From the NCBI GenBank assembly GCA_043769275.1, contig JAYVJM010000004.1:1-15754 (forward strand): 15,754 nucleotides of DNA. The letters run 5' to 3'. The position numbers were made by a program, and so were the translations under genes. Below are positions 1 to 6,795 of the stretch, in pieces. Below the pieces are notes generated by a model, which was not told where the DNA came from, searched no databases, and saw only the letters and a list, made by a program, of their open reading frames with translations. The first letter of the stretch is position 1, and every line of letters starts with the position of its first letter. The DNA comes from JAYVJM01 sp043769275. Lineage in GTDB: Bacteria; Pseudomonadota; Gammaproteobacteria; Pseudomonadales; UBA7239.

Positions 1-34
1 CTGCCGTGTAAACCATTTGCTTTCTCGCCTTCAT
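1..34 (-). CDS. Start of a putative transposase OrfA (partial, runs off left edge)
   Basis: An ATG at base 34 is preceded by GGAGAG at a good distance and opens a frame whose first residues are MKARKQMVYTA before the window ends. A short basic N terminus followed by a Tyr-Thr-Ala step resembles the start of many IS3-family OrfA (HTH) proteins, where the next residues are usually an EFK-type motif. Only 11 residues are visible, so the identification depends on the adjacent IS-like terminus and is tentative. Confidence 0.3.
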   Translation of the reverse strand, partial: MKARKQMVYTA

Positions 35-95
35 CGAAACTCTCCGCTTTGTATTTTATTGGCAAAACGGTGTCCACTTTTTGCAGCATAGGTCA
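1..95 (-). mobile_element. Probable end of an IS3-family insertion sequence (partial)
   Basis: Read on the minus strand from about base 95, the sequence starts TGACCTATGCTGC and continues AAAAAGTGGACACCG. This is the kind of terminus seen in IS3-family elements, whose ends often begin TGA and carry a GTGGACA-like block. About 35 bases inside is a ribosome binding site (GGAGAG) and an ATG that opens a reading frame running off the window. The position, just downstream of queC, suits an insertion behind an operon. The other end and the target duplication lie outside the window, so the call rests on recall of terminus style alone. It could instead be a leftover solo end. Confidence 0.4.
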
Positions 96-150
96 GCACG
101 CCGTGTGGAGATAGATAGTTACAGCACGGCTTGACTCGCCACTTTTTGTC

Positions 151-861
151 TTACATCCCCTTTACATAACGAGTTGGATCAGCAACACCGGCAGCAATAA
201 AACCCTCACGGCGCAAACGGCAACTGTCGCATTGGCCACAGGCAAAGCCTTCGTCGTCAGCCTGATAGCAAGATACCGTGAGGCCGTAATCCACGCCCAG
301 CTTCATGCCCTGTTGCACAATCTCACCTTTACTCATGTGCAGCAATGGCGTGTGTATCTGAATGCTGCGCCCTTCCACACCGGCTTTAGTTGCCAAATTG
401 GCCATCGTCTGAAACGCGGCGATATACTCTGGGCGACAATCAGGGTAGCCGGAATAATCCACCGCATTGATGCCAATAAAAACATGACGCGCCTCCAAAA
501 CCTCTGCCCAGCCCAGCGCGATAGACAAAAAAACGGTATTTCGCGCTGGCACATAGGTAACAGGAATGCCTTCTGTGACTGCTGTCGGCACGGCAATTGC
601 GGGGTCGGTCAATGCGGAGCCACCAATGGTAGACAAGTCTAACGTCACGATTTTGAATGCAATGGCACCACCTTTTTCTGCCACCCTCGCAGCGGCCAGC
701 AATTCTGAGCGATGGCGCTGGCCGTAATCAAAGGCTAAGGCATAGCAGGCATAGCCTTGCGCACGCGCCATCGCGAGCACTGTGGTGGAATCTAAACCAC
801 CGGAAACAAGAATGACGGCTTTTTCAGTATTGATGGGATTCATTGATGCGCTTCGAATCAT
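151..861 (-). CDS. queC: 7-cyano-7-deazaguanine (preQ0) synthase QueC
   Basis: QueC converts 7-carboxy-7-deazaguanine to preQ0 in the cytoplasm, using ATP and ammonia, in the queuosine tRNA-modification pathway. The 236-residue product has the PP-loop ATP-binding motif SGGLDS at residues 20-25. It ends with the family's zinc-binding cysteines at 198, 208, 211 and 214 (GFACGQCDSC). The motif PARNTVFLSIAL and the block GINAVDYSGYPDCRPEY are also characteristic. I prefer the ATG at 861 because AAAGAGAC lies just upstream; an in-frame ATG at 843 would give a start closer to that of most homologues. The gene begins 14 bases after the queE stop, so QueE, which makes its substrate, is co-transcribed. 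No terminator was obvious after the stop; the next 150 bases lead into an IS-like end. Confidence 0.96.
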   Translation of the reverse strand: MIRSASMNPINTEKAVILVSGGLDSTTVLAMARAQGYACYALAFDYGQRHRSELLAAARVAEKGGAIAFKIVTLDLSTIGGSALTDPAIAVPTAVTEGIPVTYVPARNTVFLSIALGWAEVLEARHVFIGINAVDYSGYPDCRPEYIAAFQTMANLATKAGVEGRSIQIHTPLLHMSKGEIVQQGMKLGVDYGLTVSCYQADDEGFACGQCDSCRLRREGFIAAGVADPTRYVKGM

Positions 862-875
862 TGTCTCTTTAACAA

Positions 876-1529
876 CTAACGGCCTTTTTCATCATCCCAG
901 ATCAACTTGTGCAACTGCAATTGCATGCGCACCGGCAGACGATCTTCCAAAATCCATTCAGCAAGATCGCGGTAGGCTAACAACCCAAAAGCAGGCGAAA
1001 ACAACAACTCCTTTGTTTTGTTTTGCAATTGGTACAGATCAATTTGTAAGCGCGCCCATTCATAATCTTGGCGATCACAGAGCACAAACTTAATTTGATC
1101 TTTCTTCTCAATAAACACCAAATTTTCGTAGCGGTTTTTCGACAACTCGCCCGACGCAGGCGTTTTCAAGTCTAAAACCTTTACCACGCGCGTATCGACC
1201 TTTTCGACCGCTAAAGCCCCGCTTGTCTCCAGCGACACGTCGTAACCCGCGTCGCACAAAGCCGTAAGCAATGGCAGAGCATTAGGCTGCGCCAAAGGCT
1301 CGCCGCCAGTCACCGTGACGTAGGCTGGCTCGTAAGAAGCAACCTTTTCCAAAATGGCACCCAAAGTGAGAGTGCTGCCGCCATCAAATGCATAAGCCGT
1401 ATCGCAATAGACGCAACGCAACGGGCAACCCGTCAAGCGCACAAACACCGTTGGCAAGCCTACCGTGCGCGTTTCACCCTGTAGCGAAAAAAAAATCTCG
1501 GTGATGCGTAACGTAAGATCAGCCGTCAT
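876..1529 (-). CDS. queE: 7-carboxy-7-deazaguanine synthase QueE (radical SAM)
   Basis: QueE is the radical SAM enzyme that contracts 6-carboxytetrahydropterin to 7-carboxy-7-deazaguanine, the step before QueC. From the ATG at 1529 the protein has 217 residues. The cluster-binding cysteines appear as CPLRCVYC (35, 39 and 42), with spacing C-x3-C-x2-C, followed by DTAYAF. The SAM-binding TGGEPL lies at about 74-79, and the N-terminal FFSLQGE motif typical of QueE is present. The frame can be extended one codon to a TTG at 1532, but ATG is the better start. It follows the cpoB stop by 15 bases and is followed 14 bases later by queC, so cpoB-queE-queC appear to form one transcript. queD and queF are not in this window. 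Confidence 0.95.
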   Translation of the reverse strand: MTADLTLRITEIFFSLQGETRTVGLPTVFVRLTGCPLRCVYCDTAYAFDGGSTLTLGAILEKVASYEPAYVTVTGGEPLAQPNALPLLTALCDAGYDVSLETSGALAVEKVDTRVVKVLDLKTPASGELSKNRYENLVFIEKKDQIKFVLCDRQDYEWARLQIDLYQLQNKTKELLFSPAFGLLAYRDLAEWILEDRLPVRMQLQLHKLIWDDEKGR

Positions 1530-1544
1530 CAAGCAAACCGCCGC

Positions 1545-2411
1545 TTAAAGCGTGTCGAGAAATTGTTTCGCCAGCGGTGCCGCTTTGGAATTTCCAGTCG
1601 CTACGGATTTCAAAAGAGCTTTGGCTTTCGTTTTATCGCCCTGCAAATAGAGGATTTTTCCTAGATTGTACTTTGCATCTGGCGTTTTAGCATGATTAGG
1701 AAAGTCTTCGATTAACCTAGAAAAATTAGTAACCGCCGTGCCGGTATCACCTTTTGTCTGGTAGACAAAACCCTGCCAAAAATAAGCACTGCCCGCGTAA
1801 TCACTTTTCGGATATTGGGCGGTTACCGCTTTAAAACCCGCAAGAGCTGCATTGTAGTCTTTAGCTTTGAGCTTGTTGTAGGCCGCTTCGTATTCACTTT
1901 TACCTGCACCAGAAGCGACCGATCCGTCAGCCACAACAGCGCCGCCTGGCTTGGGTACGGCAGCAACCTCACGATCAGGATGAGCTGCTTTTTCCTCAAC
2001 TTTCTGCTCAAGTTGTTGCAGCGCATGACCTTGTTCTTCCACGAGGCCACGCAGTGCCTGCGTGTCCTGCTCAAGCTGCTGAACTTTGCGATAAAGCGTT
2101 GCATTGTCGATATTCGACACAACACCCACCCCCTGATCCGCTGGGCTAACAGCAGAAGGCGCGCTTACTGGACTCTCTGCACGATAAACACTGTCGCCCG
2201 CATAACCGCCGTTAGGGTCAGAACTGAGGCTGCCGGCATTATCAACGTTGTTGCCATCACTGCCACCCACAGGGTAACTGCTGTTGTCAGGTGCCGAGGC
2301 ACGCTCATCTTGAGTGCCGACATCGGTAATTGGTGCCTGCGCGCAGGCAGATATAGAAAGAAGCAGCCCTAACACAATGCTTGGCAGCAAAAAAAATGAG
2401 ATCAATCGCAT
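1545..2411 (-). CDS. cpoB: Cell division coordinator CpoB (YbgF), TPR protein, possible lipoprotein
   Basis: CpoB acts in the periplasm, interacting with TolA and linking Tol-Pal to PBP1B peptidoglycan synthesis at division. The 288-residue product has an N-terminal signal sequence (residues 1-23). A low-complexity Ser/Gly/Asn-rich stretch spans about 30-100. A Gln/Glu-rich coiled coil (about 104-142, repeated QQLEQ) corresponds to the trimerisation segment. A C-terminal TPR region covers about 172-288, with three units built around EYEAAYNKLKAKDYNAAL, AYFWQGFVYQTKGD and KYNLGKILYLQGD. The signal sequence ends LSISAC, which fits a lipobox with Cys23, although cleavage by signal peptidase I nearby is also possible. 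The gene sits after pal as in most Gammaproteobacteria, but is separated from it by a terminator-like hairpin. Confidence 0.93.
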   Translation of the reverse strand: MRLISFFLLPSIVLGLLLSISACAQAPITDVGTQDERASAPDNSSYPVGGSDGNNVDNAGSLSSDPNGGYAGDSVYRAESPVSAPSAVSPADQGVGVVSNIDNATLYRKVQQLEQDTQALRGLVEEQGHALQQLEQKVEEKAAHPDREVAAVPKPGGAVVADGSVASGAGKSEYEAAYNKLKAKDYNAALAGFKAVTAQYPKSDYAGSAYFWQGFVYQTKGDTGTAVTNFSRLIEDFPNHAKTPDAKYNLGKILYLQGDKTKAKALLKSVATGNSKAAPLAKQFLDTL

Positions 2412-2435
2412 AACACGGTCTCGTAAAATAACTGT

Positions 2436-2464
2436 TTAAAAGTAGACACACCCTAGACAGGCAA
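2436..2464 (-). promoter_or_regulatory. Weak candidate sigma70-type promoter for cpoB-queE-queC
   Basis: On the minus strand TTGCCT (2464-2459) is followed after 17 bases by TTTTAA (2441-2436), 25 bases before the cpoB ATG. Each hexamer matches consensus at only about three or four positions. The main reason to propose a promoter here is the terminator-like stem just upstream, which would otherwise leave cpoB, queE and queC dependent on read-through. Confidence 0.25.
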
Positions 2465-2502
2465 TTTAAAACAGCGTTATCGTCACGCCCTGCCGAAATA
2501 GC

Positions 2503-2534
2503 AAAAAGGGTCAGAAAAAATGCTGACCCCTTTT
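2503..2534 (-). terminator. Rho-independent terminator after pal (possibly bidirectional)
   Basis: The plus strand reads GGGTCAG, an eight-base loop, then CTGACCC. The stem is flanked by A residues on one side and T residues on the other (AAAAA before, CTTTT after). Read on the minus strand, a GC-rich 7-bp stem extended by A:T pairs is followed by a T run, the classic intrinsic terminator layout. It begins about 45 bases after the pal stop. Because the A and T tracts are symmetric it may work from either side. It would end or attenuate the tolQRAB-pal transcript before cpoB. Confidence 0.75.
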
Positions 2535-2546
2535 ACTGTATTAGCT

Positions 2547-2563
2547 GCTCAGCGTAGCTGAGC
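2547..2563. repeat. Perfect inverted repeat (hairpin) between pal and its terminator
   Basis: GCTCAGC-GTA-GCTGAGC is a perfect 7-bp stem with a three-base loop, 16 bases after the pal stop and before the terminator stem. It has no T tract, so it is not itself a canonical terminator. It may stabilise the 3' end of the tol-pal mRNA or bind a protein; neither is shown by the sequence. Confidence 0.6.
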
Positions 2564-2579
2564 ATAATAAGCGTGGCTA

Positions 2580-3080
2580 TTAGTGGCTAACTATTTCCAC
2601 GCGGCGATTTTTTGCCCACGCAGCTTCGTCATTGCCCTGCACTGCTGGGCGCTCTTTGCCAAAGCTAACAACTTCTAATTGGCTTGGGGCAACACCCTGC
2701 ATGACCATATAGTCAGCTACGCTTTTGCCACGGCGCTCGCCGAGAGCCATGTTGTATTCACGCGTGCCGCGGTCATCCGTGTTGCCTTCCAGCACAACAG
2801 AAGCACCGGTCGATTTCAGAAGTTTGCTGTGTGCGTTCAAAACTTCTTCAGACTCAGGCGTGATGTTTGATTGGTCAAATCCAAAATAAACAACATTGCC
2901 TAAACGCTCTACCATCGCACGCAATTCACTCGCCTCATTAACGCCAGCTGTCGGCATTGAAATTGAAGTTGAGTTGCCTTCTGAGACAGCAGATTCATTG
3001 CCTTTTTCTTTGCTGCTTGAGCAGCCTGCAATGAGAACCAACGCGAAAAAAACGCCGATCAATTTTTGAAACATAGTCAT
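2580..3080 (-). CDS. pal: Peptidoglycan-associated lipoprotein Pal
   Basis: Pal is the outer-membrane lipoprotein that binds meso-diaminopimelate in peptidoglycan and is pulled to the septum by TolA/TolB. The 166-residue product starts at the ATG at 3080, preceded by AAGGA at suitable spacing. An in-frame upstream extension to 3314 has no Pal features. The lipobox LIAGC puts the acylated cysteine at residue 20, followed by Ser, which favours outer-membrane sorting. A Ser-rich linker leads to an OmpA-like domain (about 60-166) with VVLEGNTDDRGTREYNMALG, the family's peptidoglycan-binding loop, and NRRVEIV near the end. The usual acidic position in the first strand (FDFD or FEYD) is Gly here (YFGFDQ). 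It lies 258 bases after tolB and is followed by a hairpin and a terminator. Confidence 0.96.
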   Translation of the reverse strand: MTMFQKLIGVFFALVLIAGCSSSKEKGNESAVSEGNSTSISMPTAGVNEASELRAMVERLGNVVYFGFDQSNITPESEEVLNAHSKLLKSTGASVVLEGNTDDRGTREYNMALGERRGKSVADYMVMQGVAPSQLEVVSFGKERPAVQGNDEAAWAKNRRVEIVSH

Positions 3081-3338
3081 AAAACATCCTTCTAAACAGT
3101 GATTAAATAGCCTAAAGACAACAGAGGCTAAGCACCTAAAATACCGGCACGCAATTAAGCCAACTCCAAGCCGCCTCTTGAGGCCGCGTAAAAAACGCAA
3201 AAGCAGCCAAGGGCAAGAGCGCGAGCATGGTAGTACGGAACACGCCCTTACGCCAGCACATACAGCAAGTTTTCGCCTGAATTTTCGGTAAAAACAGACT
3301 GCATTGCACCACACAAAAAAGAGACATCAACAACCCGC

Positions 3339-4658
3339 CTACCGCGGCTTAAAAGGCCCCCACGCTGGCTCACGCATATTACCCTGCGAAGAAGGCAATC
3401 TAACTTGCACGCCACCGTCCACGGAAACAGATGCCAAAACTCCGCGCCCGCCATCTTCCGTCGCATACATCAATAAACGACTATTGGGCGCAACGGCAGG
3501 CGACTCATCGCGCCCGGCTTGTGTGAGTACGGTAATGCGACCTGTTTTAACGTCCTGAACCGCCGTATGAAAAACACCTTTCACGCGATGCGCAAACACC
3601 AACAATTTACCGTCTCGACTCATTCGACCATGCGCATTGAAATCCCCTTCAAACGTCAGACGTTCCACTTGCCCACCCGCCAATGACACCTTATACAACT
3701 GCGGCTTACCGCCACGATCAGATGTAAAAATGATGGCACGCCCGTCGGGTGTCCAGCTCGGCTCCGTGTTAATCGACAATGTTTTGGTGATGCGCTCTAA
3801 CTGGCGTGTAGCCAAGTCCATCACGTAAATATCTTGATTGCCGTCTTTCGATAAACACATGGCCAAACGACGACCATCTGGCGAGTAAGACGGCGCGCTG
3901 TTTAAGCCTTTAAAATTCGTCAGTTGCTCACGCTGACCCGTAGCCAGCACTTGGCGAAAAATAGCTGGGTGGCGATTGTTCTCAAAAGAAACGTAAACCA
4001 CTTCTTTGCCGTCTGGCGACCAATCGGGCGACAAAATCGGCTGCTTGCTGCTAAACAGCACTCTATCGCGCGCGCCATCTTGATCTGCCAACACCAAATG
4101 TGACATTTCACGCCCTATACCGCCCTCGGCGCGAACATAAACAATGCGCGTAGAAAACGCGCCACGAAAACCTGTTAGCGCCTCGTAAACTTCATCGCTG
4201 ATGTAGTGTGCGATGTCACGTAAATCATTCGCACCACCCGTCACGCTTTTACTAAACATCACCTTTTCGCCGTTGATATTCAGCAAGGTAAAGTCGGCAG
4301 TCAAATCACCGTTTGCACCCGACTGCAAAGAACCAACCACGAGATACTGCGCGCCAGACATGCGCCAGTCACGGTACACCACTTCGCTACCCATGTGAGG
4401 GGATGAGAGCATTTTTTTAGCGTCCTGGGGCATAAATTGCCCGCTTCGATAAAGATCAGAGGAAACAATATCGGCAAGCTGCTCGCCAGAAAAACCTGCA
4501 CCCTTCCAAGCGAATGGCACCACCGCGATAGGCGTCGGGCTGTTTTTGCCTTTGTTAACTTCAATCGTCAAGTTCGCTGCCTGTACAGCAACACTAAAAC
4601 AGCCGTAGAGCACGGCGGGCAACAGCAGTTTCAAAGCGCGTGTTTTCCAGCATTTCAT
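3339..4658 (-). CDS. tolB: Tol-Pal system periplasmic protein TolB
   Basis: TolB is the periplasmic partner of Pal that shuttles between Pal and TolA. The 439-residue protein has a signal peptide of about 27 residues ending SVAVQA. The mature N terminus (ANLTIEV) is the segment that engages TolA in the family. An alpha/beta domain spans about 40-165, with the characteristic IAVVPFAW. A six-bladed beta-propeller follows, with PD40-type motifs DWSPDGKEVVY (212-222), SYSPDGRRLA (257-266) and SWTPDGRAII (301-310), and more degenerate copies at about 344, 387 and 430. Length and order match the family. Its ATG overlaps the tolA stop by four bases (ATGA), implying translational coupling. A 258-base gap then precedes pal. 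Confidence 0.97.
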   Translation of the reverse strand: MKCWKTRALKLLLPAVLYGCFSVAVQAANLTIEVNKGKNSPTPIAVVPFAWKGAGFSGEQLADIVSSDLYRSGQFMPQDAKKMLSSPHMGSEVVYRDWRMSGAQYLVVGSLQSGANGDLTADFTLLNINGEKVMFSKSVTGGANDLRDIAHYISDEVYEALTGFRGAFSTRIVYVRAEGGIGREMSHLVLADQDGARDRVLFSSKQPILSPDWSPDGKEVVYVSFENNRHPAIFRQVLATGQREQLTNFKGLNSAPSYSPDGRRLAMCLSKDGNQDIYVMDLATRQLERITKTLSINTEPSWTPDGRAIIFTSDRGGKPQLYKVSLAGGQVERLTFEGDFNAHGRMSRDGKLLVFAHRVKGVFHTAVQDVKTGRITVLTQAGRDESPAVAPNSRLLMYATEDGGRGVLASVSVDGGVQVRLPSSQGNMREPAWGPFKPR

Positions 4659-5560
4659 AACACTAAATCCCCTGGGGTAAATTTGATATTGAATTTTTTA
4701 AACTTTCTCTCAAAGAGTGCTGGCTTCATTTTAGTGACTTCTTCAAAAGACTCTACCGCACGCACAGCATCCTCTGCGGCCAAATCAAAAGCACGATCAC
4801 CGCTACTTTCTACCGTATGGACACTCACCAGCTTGCCGTTGGCGCGCAATTCTATCGCCAGCACCACACTCATATCTTTGCGCGCATTGGGTGGGCGATT
4901 CCAATACTGCTCGATACGCTGGGCGATCAGCGCGGCATACATGCCCACCTCATCGTTATTTACTTCGCCTTCATGTATGTCATCCGCCTCTAATGCTGCC
5001 TCAATTGCCGCCTGACCTTCCTTGCTGATCGGCTTTTTCGTTACCAGTGATTTCGCCTCCTGCTTTTTGTCAGACTTTTTAGCATCTGGCATGGGCGGTT
5101 CCTGCTTCTTTTTGTCCACGCTTTTTTGAGGCGCAGCTTTCGGGGGAACAACCTTGGGGGGCTTGGGCTTGTCTACCGGCTTCACCACGGGTTTTGGCGC
5201 AGGTTTTGGCGGCTCGGGCGGCTTTGCCACAACAGGCGACGGCTTGTCGATGGGCTTAACTACAGGCTTTGGCTCAGGCTTTGGCGGTTCAGGCACAGGC
5301 TCTGGCTTCGGTTCCGGTTCCGGCTTCGGTTCCGGCTTCGGCGGTTTTGGCTTAGGCTTTGCCTCTTGCGTTTGCGTTTTACGACGCAGGTCCTCGCCTT
5401 TAGGCGCAACCATCAATGTCGCCATCGTTACCGCTGTTGGTTTTATGGTGTCGCTTTCACTATGCCAATACCAAGACACTGATAACGCCACGGCAATCAC
5501 CACATGCAGCGCAATGCTCCAGCCGATCGACTTGTAGGAATCGCCTTCTCTTTCGTCCAT
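4655..5560 (-). CDS. tolA: Tol-Pal system protein TolA, proline-rich variant
   Basis: TolA spans the periplasm from the inner membrane and transmits the force generated by TolQR to TolB-Pal. From the ATG at 5560 there are 301 residues; a GTG one codon upstream (5563) is also possible. A short N terminus precedes one membrane segment (about 13-31) that contains the SxxxH motif (Ser15, His19) used to contact TolQ. Residues about 60-170 are dominated by Lys, Pro and Glu (KPEPKPEP type) rather than the Ala-rich helix of enterobacterial TolA, and include a 25-residue internal duplication. The C-terminal domain (about 205-301) has YWNRPPNARKDM and a conserved VESSGDRAFDLAAEDAV block. It starts 12 bases after the tolR stop and overlaps tolB by four bases. 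Confidence 0.94.
   Translation of the reverse strand: MDEREGDSYKSIGWSIALHVVIAVALSVSWYWHSESDTIKPTAVTMATLMVAPKGEDLRRKTQTQEAKPKPKPPKPEPKPEPEPKPEPVPEPPKPEPKPVVKPIDKPSPVVAKPPEPPKPAPKPVVKPVDKPKPPKVVPPKAAPQKSVDKKKQEPPMPDAKKSDKKQEAKSLVTKKPISKEGQAAIEAALEADDIHEGEVNNDEVGMYAALIAQRIEQYWNRPPNARKDMSVVLAIELRANGKLVSVHTVESSGDRAFDLAAEDAVRAVESFEEVTKMKPALFERKFKKFNIKFTPGDLVL
5166..5295. repeat. Imperfect 75-bp direct repeat inside tolA, beside a low-complexity tract
   Basis: Bases 5166-5220 and 5241-5295 align with a 75-base offset, which is exactly 25 codons. In the protein the copies are PPKPEPKPVVKPIDKP and PPKPAPKPVVKPVDKP. Next to them (about 5296-5350) lies a shorter-period run of GGTTCCGGCTTC-like units encoding EPKPEP. 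The reading frame is kept throughout, so repeat gain or loss would change TolA linker length without breaking the gene. Confidence 0.8.
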
Positions 5561-5572
5561 CACAGCAGGCGC

Positions 5573-6010
5573 TCACTTTTTTATTGTGGATGACGGCGGA
5601 TCGGTGACCAAGCCAACATTACTAATACCTATTCCTTGCAGCGCACCCATGACCTCCACAACAGCACCATAGTCCACACGCGCATCACCCCAAATCAGCA
5701 CCGGCGTTTTTGGCTGATTGGCTCGTGTTTTGCTGATTTTGTCCAAAATCATCGACAAGGATTCTGGTGCCGCCTGCGTTGCGGCATCGCCTAAGTTGAG
5801 GTAGAGCGTTTTATCTTGTTTAACCGACACAATCAAAGGCTCTGAATCGGCTGGCAAAGGCTCCGTACTCGCCTGCGGCAACTGCACATCAACACCTTGC
5901 ATCATCAGCGGTGCCGTAATCATAAACACGATTAACAAAACCAGCGAAACATCAATATAAGGAACGACATTGATTTCAGCCTTTTGTTCATGTTTTTTAC
6001 GCCGCCTCAC
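5573..6010 (-). CDS. tolR: Tol-Pal system protein TolR (ExbD family)
   Basis: TolR is the inner-membrane protein that, with TolQ, uses the proton motive force to energise TolA. The 145-residue protein has the hallmark EINVVPYIDVSLVLLIVFM (12-30). The membrane segment starts around 18, and Asp20 corresponds to the essential proton-path aspartate. The remainder is the periplasmic ExbD/TolR domain with a conserved LIVSVKQDKTLYLN strand and a late DARVDYGAVVEVM. The start codon is GTG at 6010, which overlaps the tolQ TGA as GTGA; no in-frame ATG lies between it and the TM segment. The protein ends in a short Ser/Lys tail. tolA follows 12 bases after the stop. Confidence 0.96.
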   Translation of the reverse strand: MRRRKKHEQKAEINVVPYIDVSLVLLIVFMITAPLMMQGVDVQLPQASTEPLPADSEPLIVSVKQDKTLYLNLGDAATQAAPESLSMILDKISKTRANQPKTPVLIWGDARVDYGAVVEVMGALQGIGISNVGLVTDPPSSTIKK

Positions 6011-6711
6011 GCATCCGCTCCTCGCACGGCGGTGTGCGCCTGACGGTGCAAAATGCTAGCGAACTCATCAGCGAAGGTTTCATAACGTGACAGCAAACGA
6101 TTTAAGCGTGCGGTGTAACGATTGTAGGCAATCACAGCCGGAATAGCGGCGAAAAGACCAATGGCCGTGGCAAACAAGGCTTCTGAAATGCCAGGCGCTA
6201 CAGCAGCGAGTGTCGCCTGCTTGGTGTTGGCCAAACCATGAAAAGAATCCATGATGCCCAGCACCGTGCCGAACAAACCGATGTACGGACTCACGGAGGC
6301 CACGTTCGCCAAAAACGGCAGACTTTTTTCCAGATGCTCCTCTTCGCGCGCAAGTGCCACCCGCATGGCGCGCTGCGCACCTTCCATAACTGCATCAGCC
6401 TCCACACCATTTTGCTGGCGCAGACGTGTAAATTCTTTAAAACCTGCACGAAAAATGCTTTCTAAGCCGCCCACATCGCCTTTTTGAGCGCGCTCATTGC
6501 CTTCGCGGTATAGGCGGCCTAAATCGATACCAGACCAAAACGCCTGCTCAAATTGTTCAAACTGCACCTCAGCCACACGATAAGCACGTGCGCGGCGAAT
6601 AATCATCGCCCACGACATGATGGAGGCTGCCAGCAAAATCAACATCACCAGTTTGATAGGCAAGGCGGCGTGCCAAAACAAAGCGATCATCGATAACTGT
6701 TGTTCTTCCAC
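6007..6711 (-). CDS. tolQ: Tol-Pal system protein TolQ (ExbB/MotA family)
   Basis: TolQ forms the inner-membrane channel that holds the TolR dimer and drives TolA. The 234-residue product has three membrane segments at about 16-37, 134-156 and 170-194. The signature blocks GLFGTVLGIM (145-154) and GISEALFATAIGLFAAIP (174-191) are present. The long cytoplasmic loop after the first segment carries the Glu/Gln-rich region normal for the family. The start is taken as GTG at 6711 because AGAGGA precedes it by about 11 bases; an ATG at 6690 would remove seven residues. It is the first intact gene of the tol block. The ybgC that normally abuts it has been replaced by a 742-base region of relics. Confidence 0.95.
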   Translation of the reverse strand: MEEQQLSMIALFWHAALPIKLVMLILLAASIMSWAMIIRRARAYRVAEVQFEQFEQAFWSGIDLGRLYREGNERAQKGDVGGLESIFRAGFKEFTRLRQQNGVEADAVMEGAQRAMRVALAREEEHLEKSLPFLANVASVSPYIGLFGTVLGIMDSFHGLANTKQATLAAVAPGISEALFATAIGLFAAIPAVIAYNRYTARLNRLLSRYETFADEFASILHRQAHTAVRGADA

Positions 6712-6767
6712 GATTTTTTTATCCTCTAAGGAGTGAAAACGGCACTCAGTTTACGCATTGATAACCG

Positions 6768-6795
6768 TTTATGCTTTTTGTAATCTCTCGCTCAA
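6768..6795 (-). promoter_or_regulatory. Candidate sigma70-type promoter for tolQRAB-pal
   Basis: On the minus strand TTGAGC (6795-6790) and CATAAA (6773-6768) are separated by 16 bases; each matches the consensus hexamer at four of six positions. The start of transcription would be about 50 bases before the tolQ GTG. The -35 box falls in the tail of the decayed ybgC copy, so the promoter could have arisen as that gene broke down. There is no experimental support in the sequence itself. Confidence 0.35.

Noticed and set aside
3165..3190. Short inverted repeat GCCTC-TT-GAGGC in the tolB-pal gap
   Set aside because: A two-base loop and no T run on either side; not a credible terminator or riboswitch.
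3081..3314. Upstream extension of the pal frame
   Set aside because: A Shine-Dalgarno sequence and lipobox signal peptide support the ATG at 3080; the extension is Cys/Arg rich and unlike Pal.
5154..5537. Plus-strand Gly/Ser/Phe-rich open frame
   Set aside because: It is the exact antisense of the Pro-rich tolA repeat; the Gly-rich product is a by-product of CCN-rich codons on the other strand.
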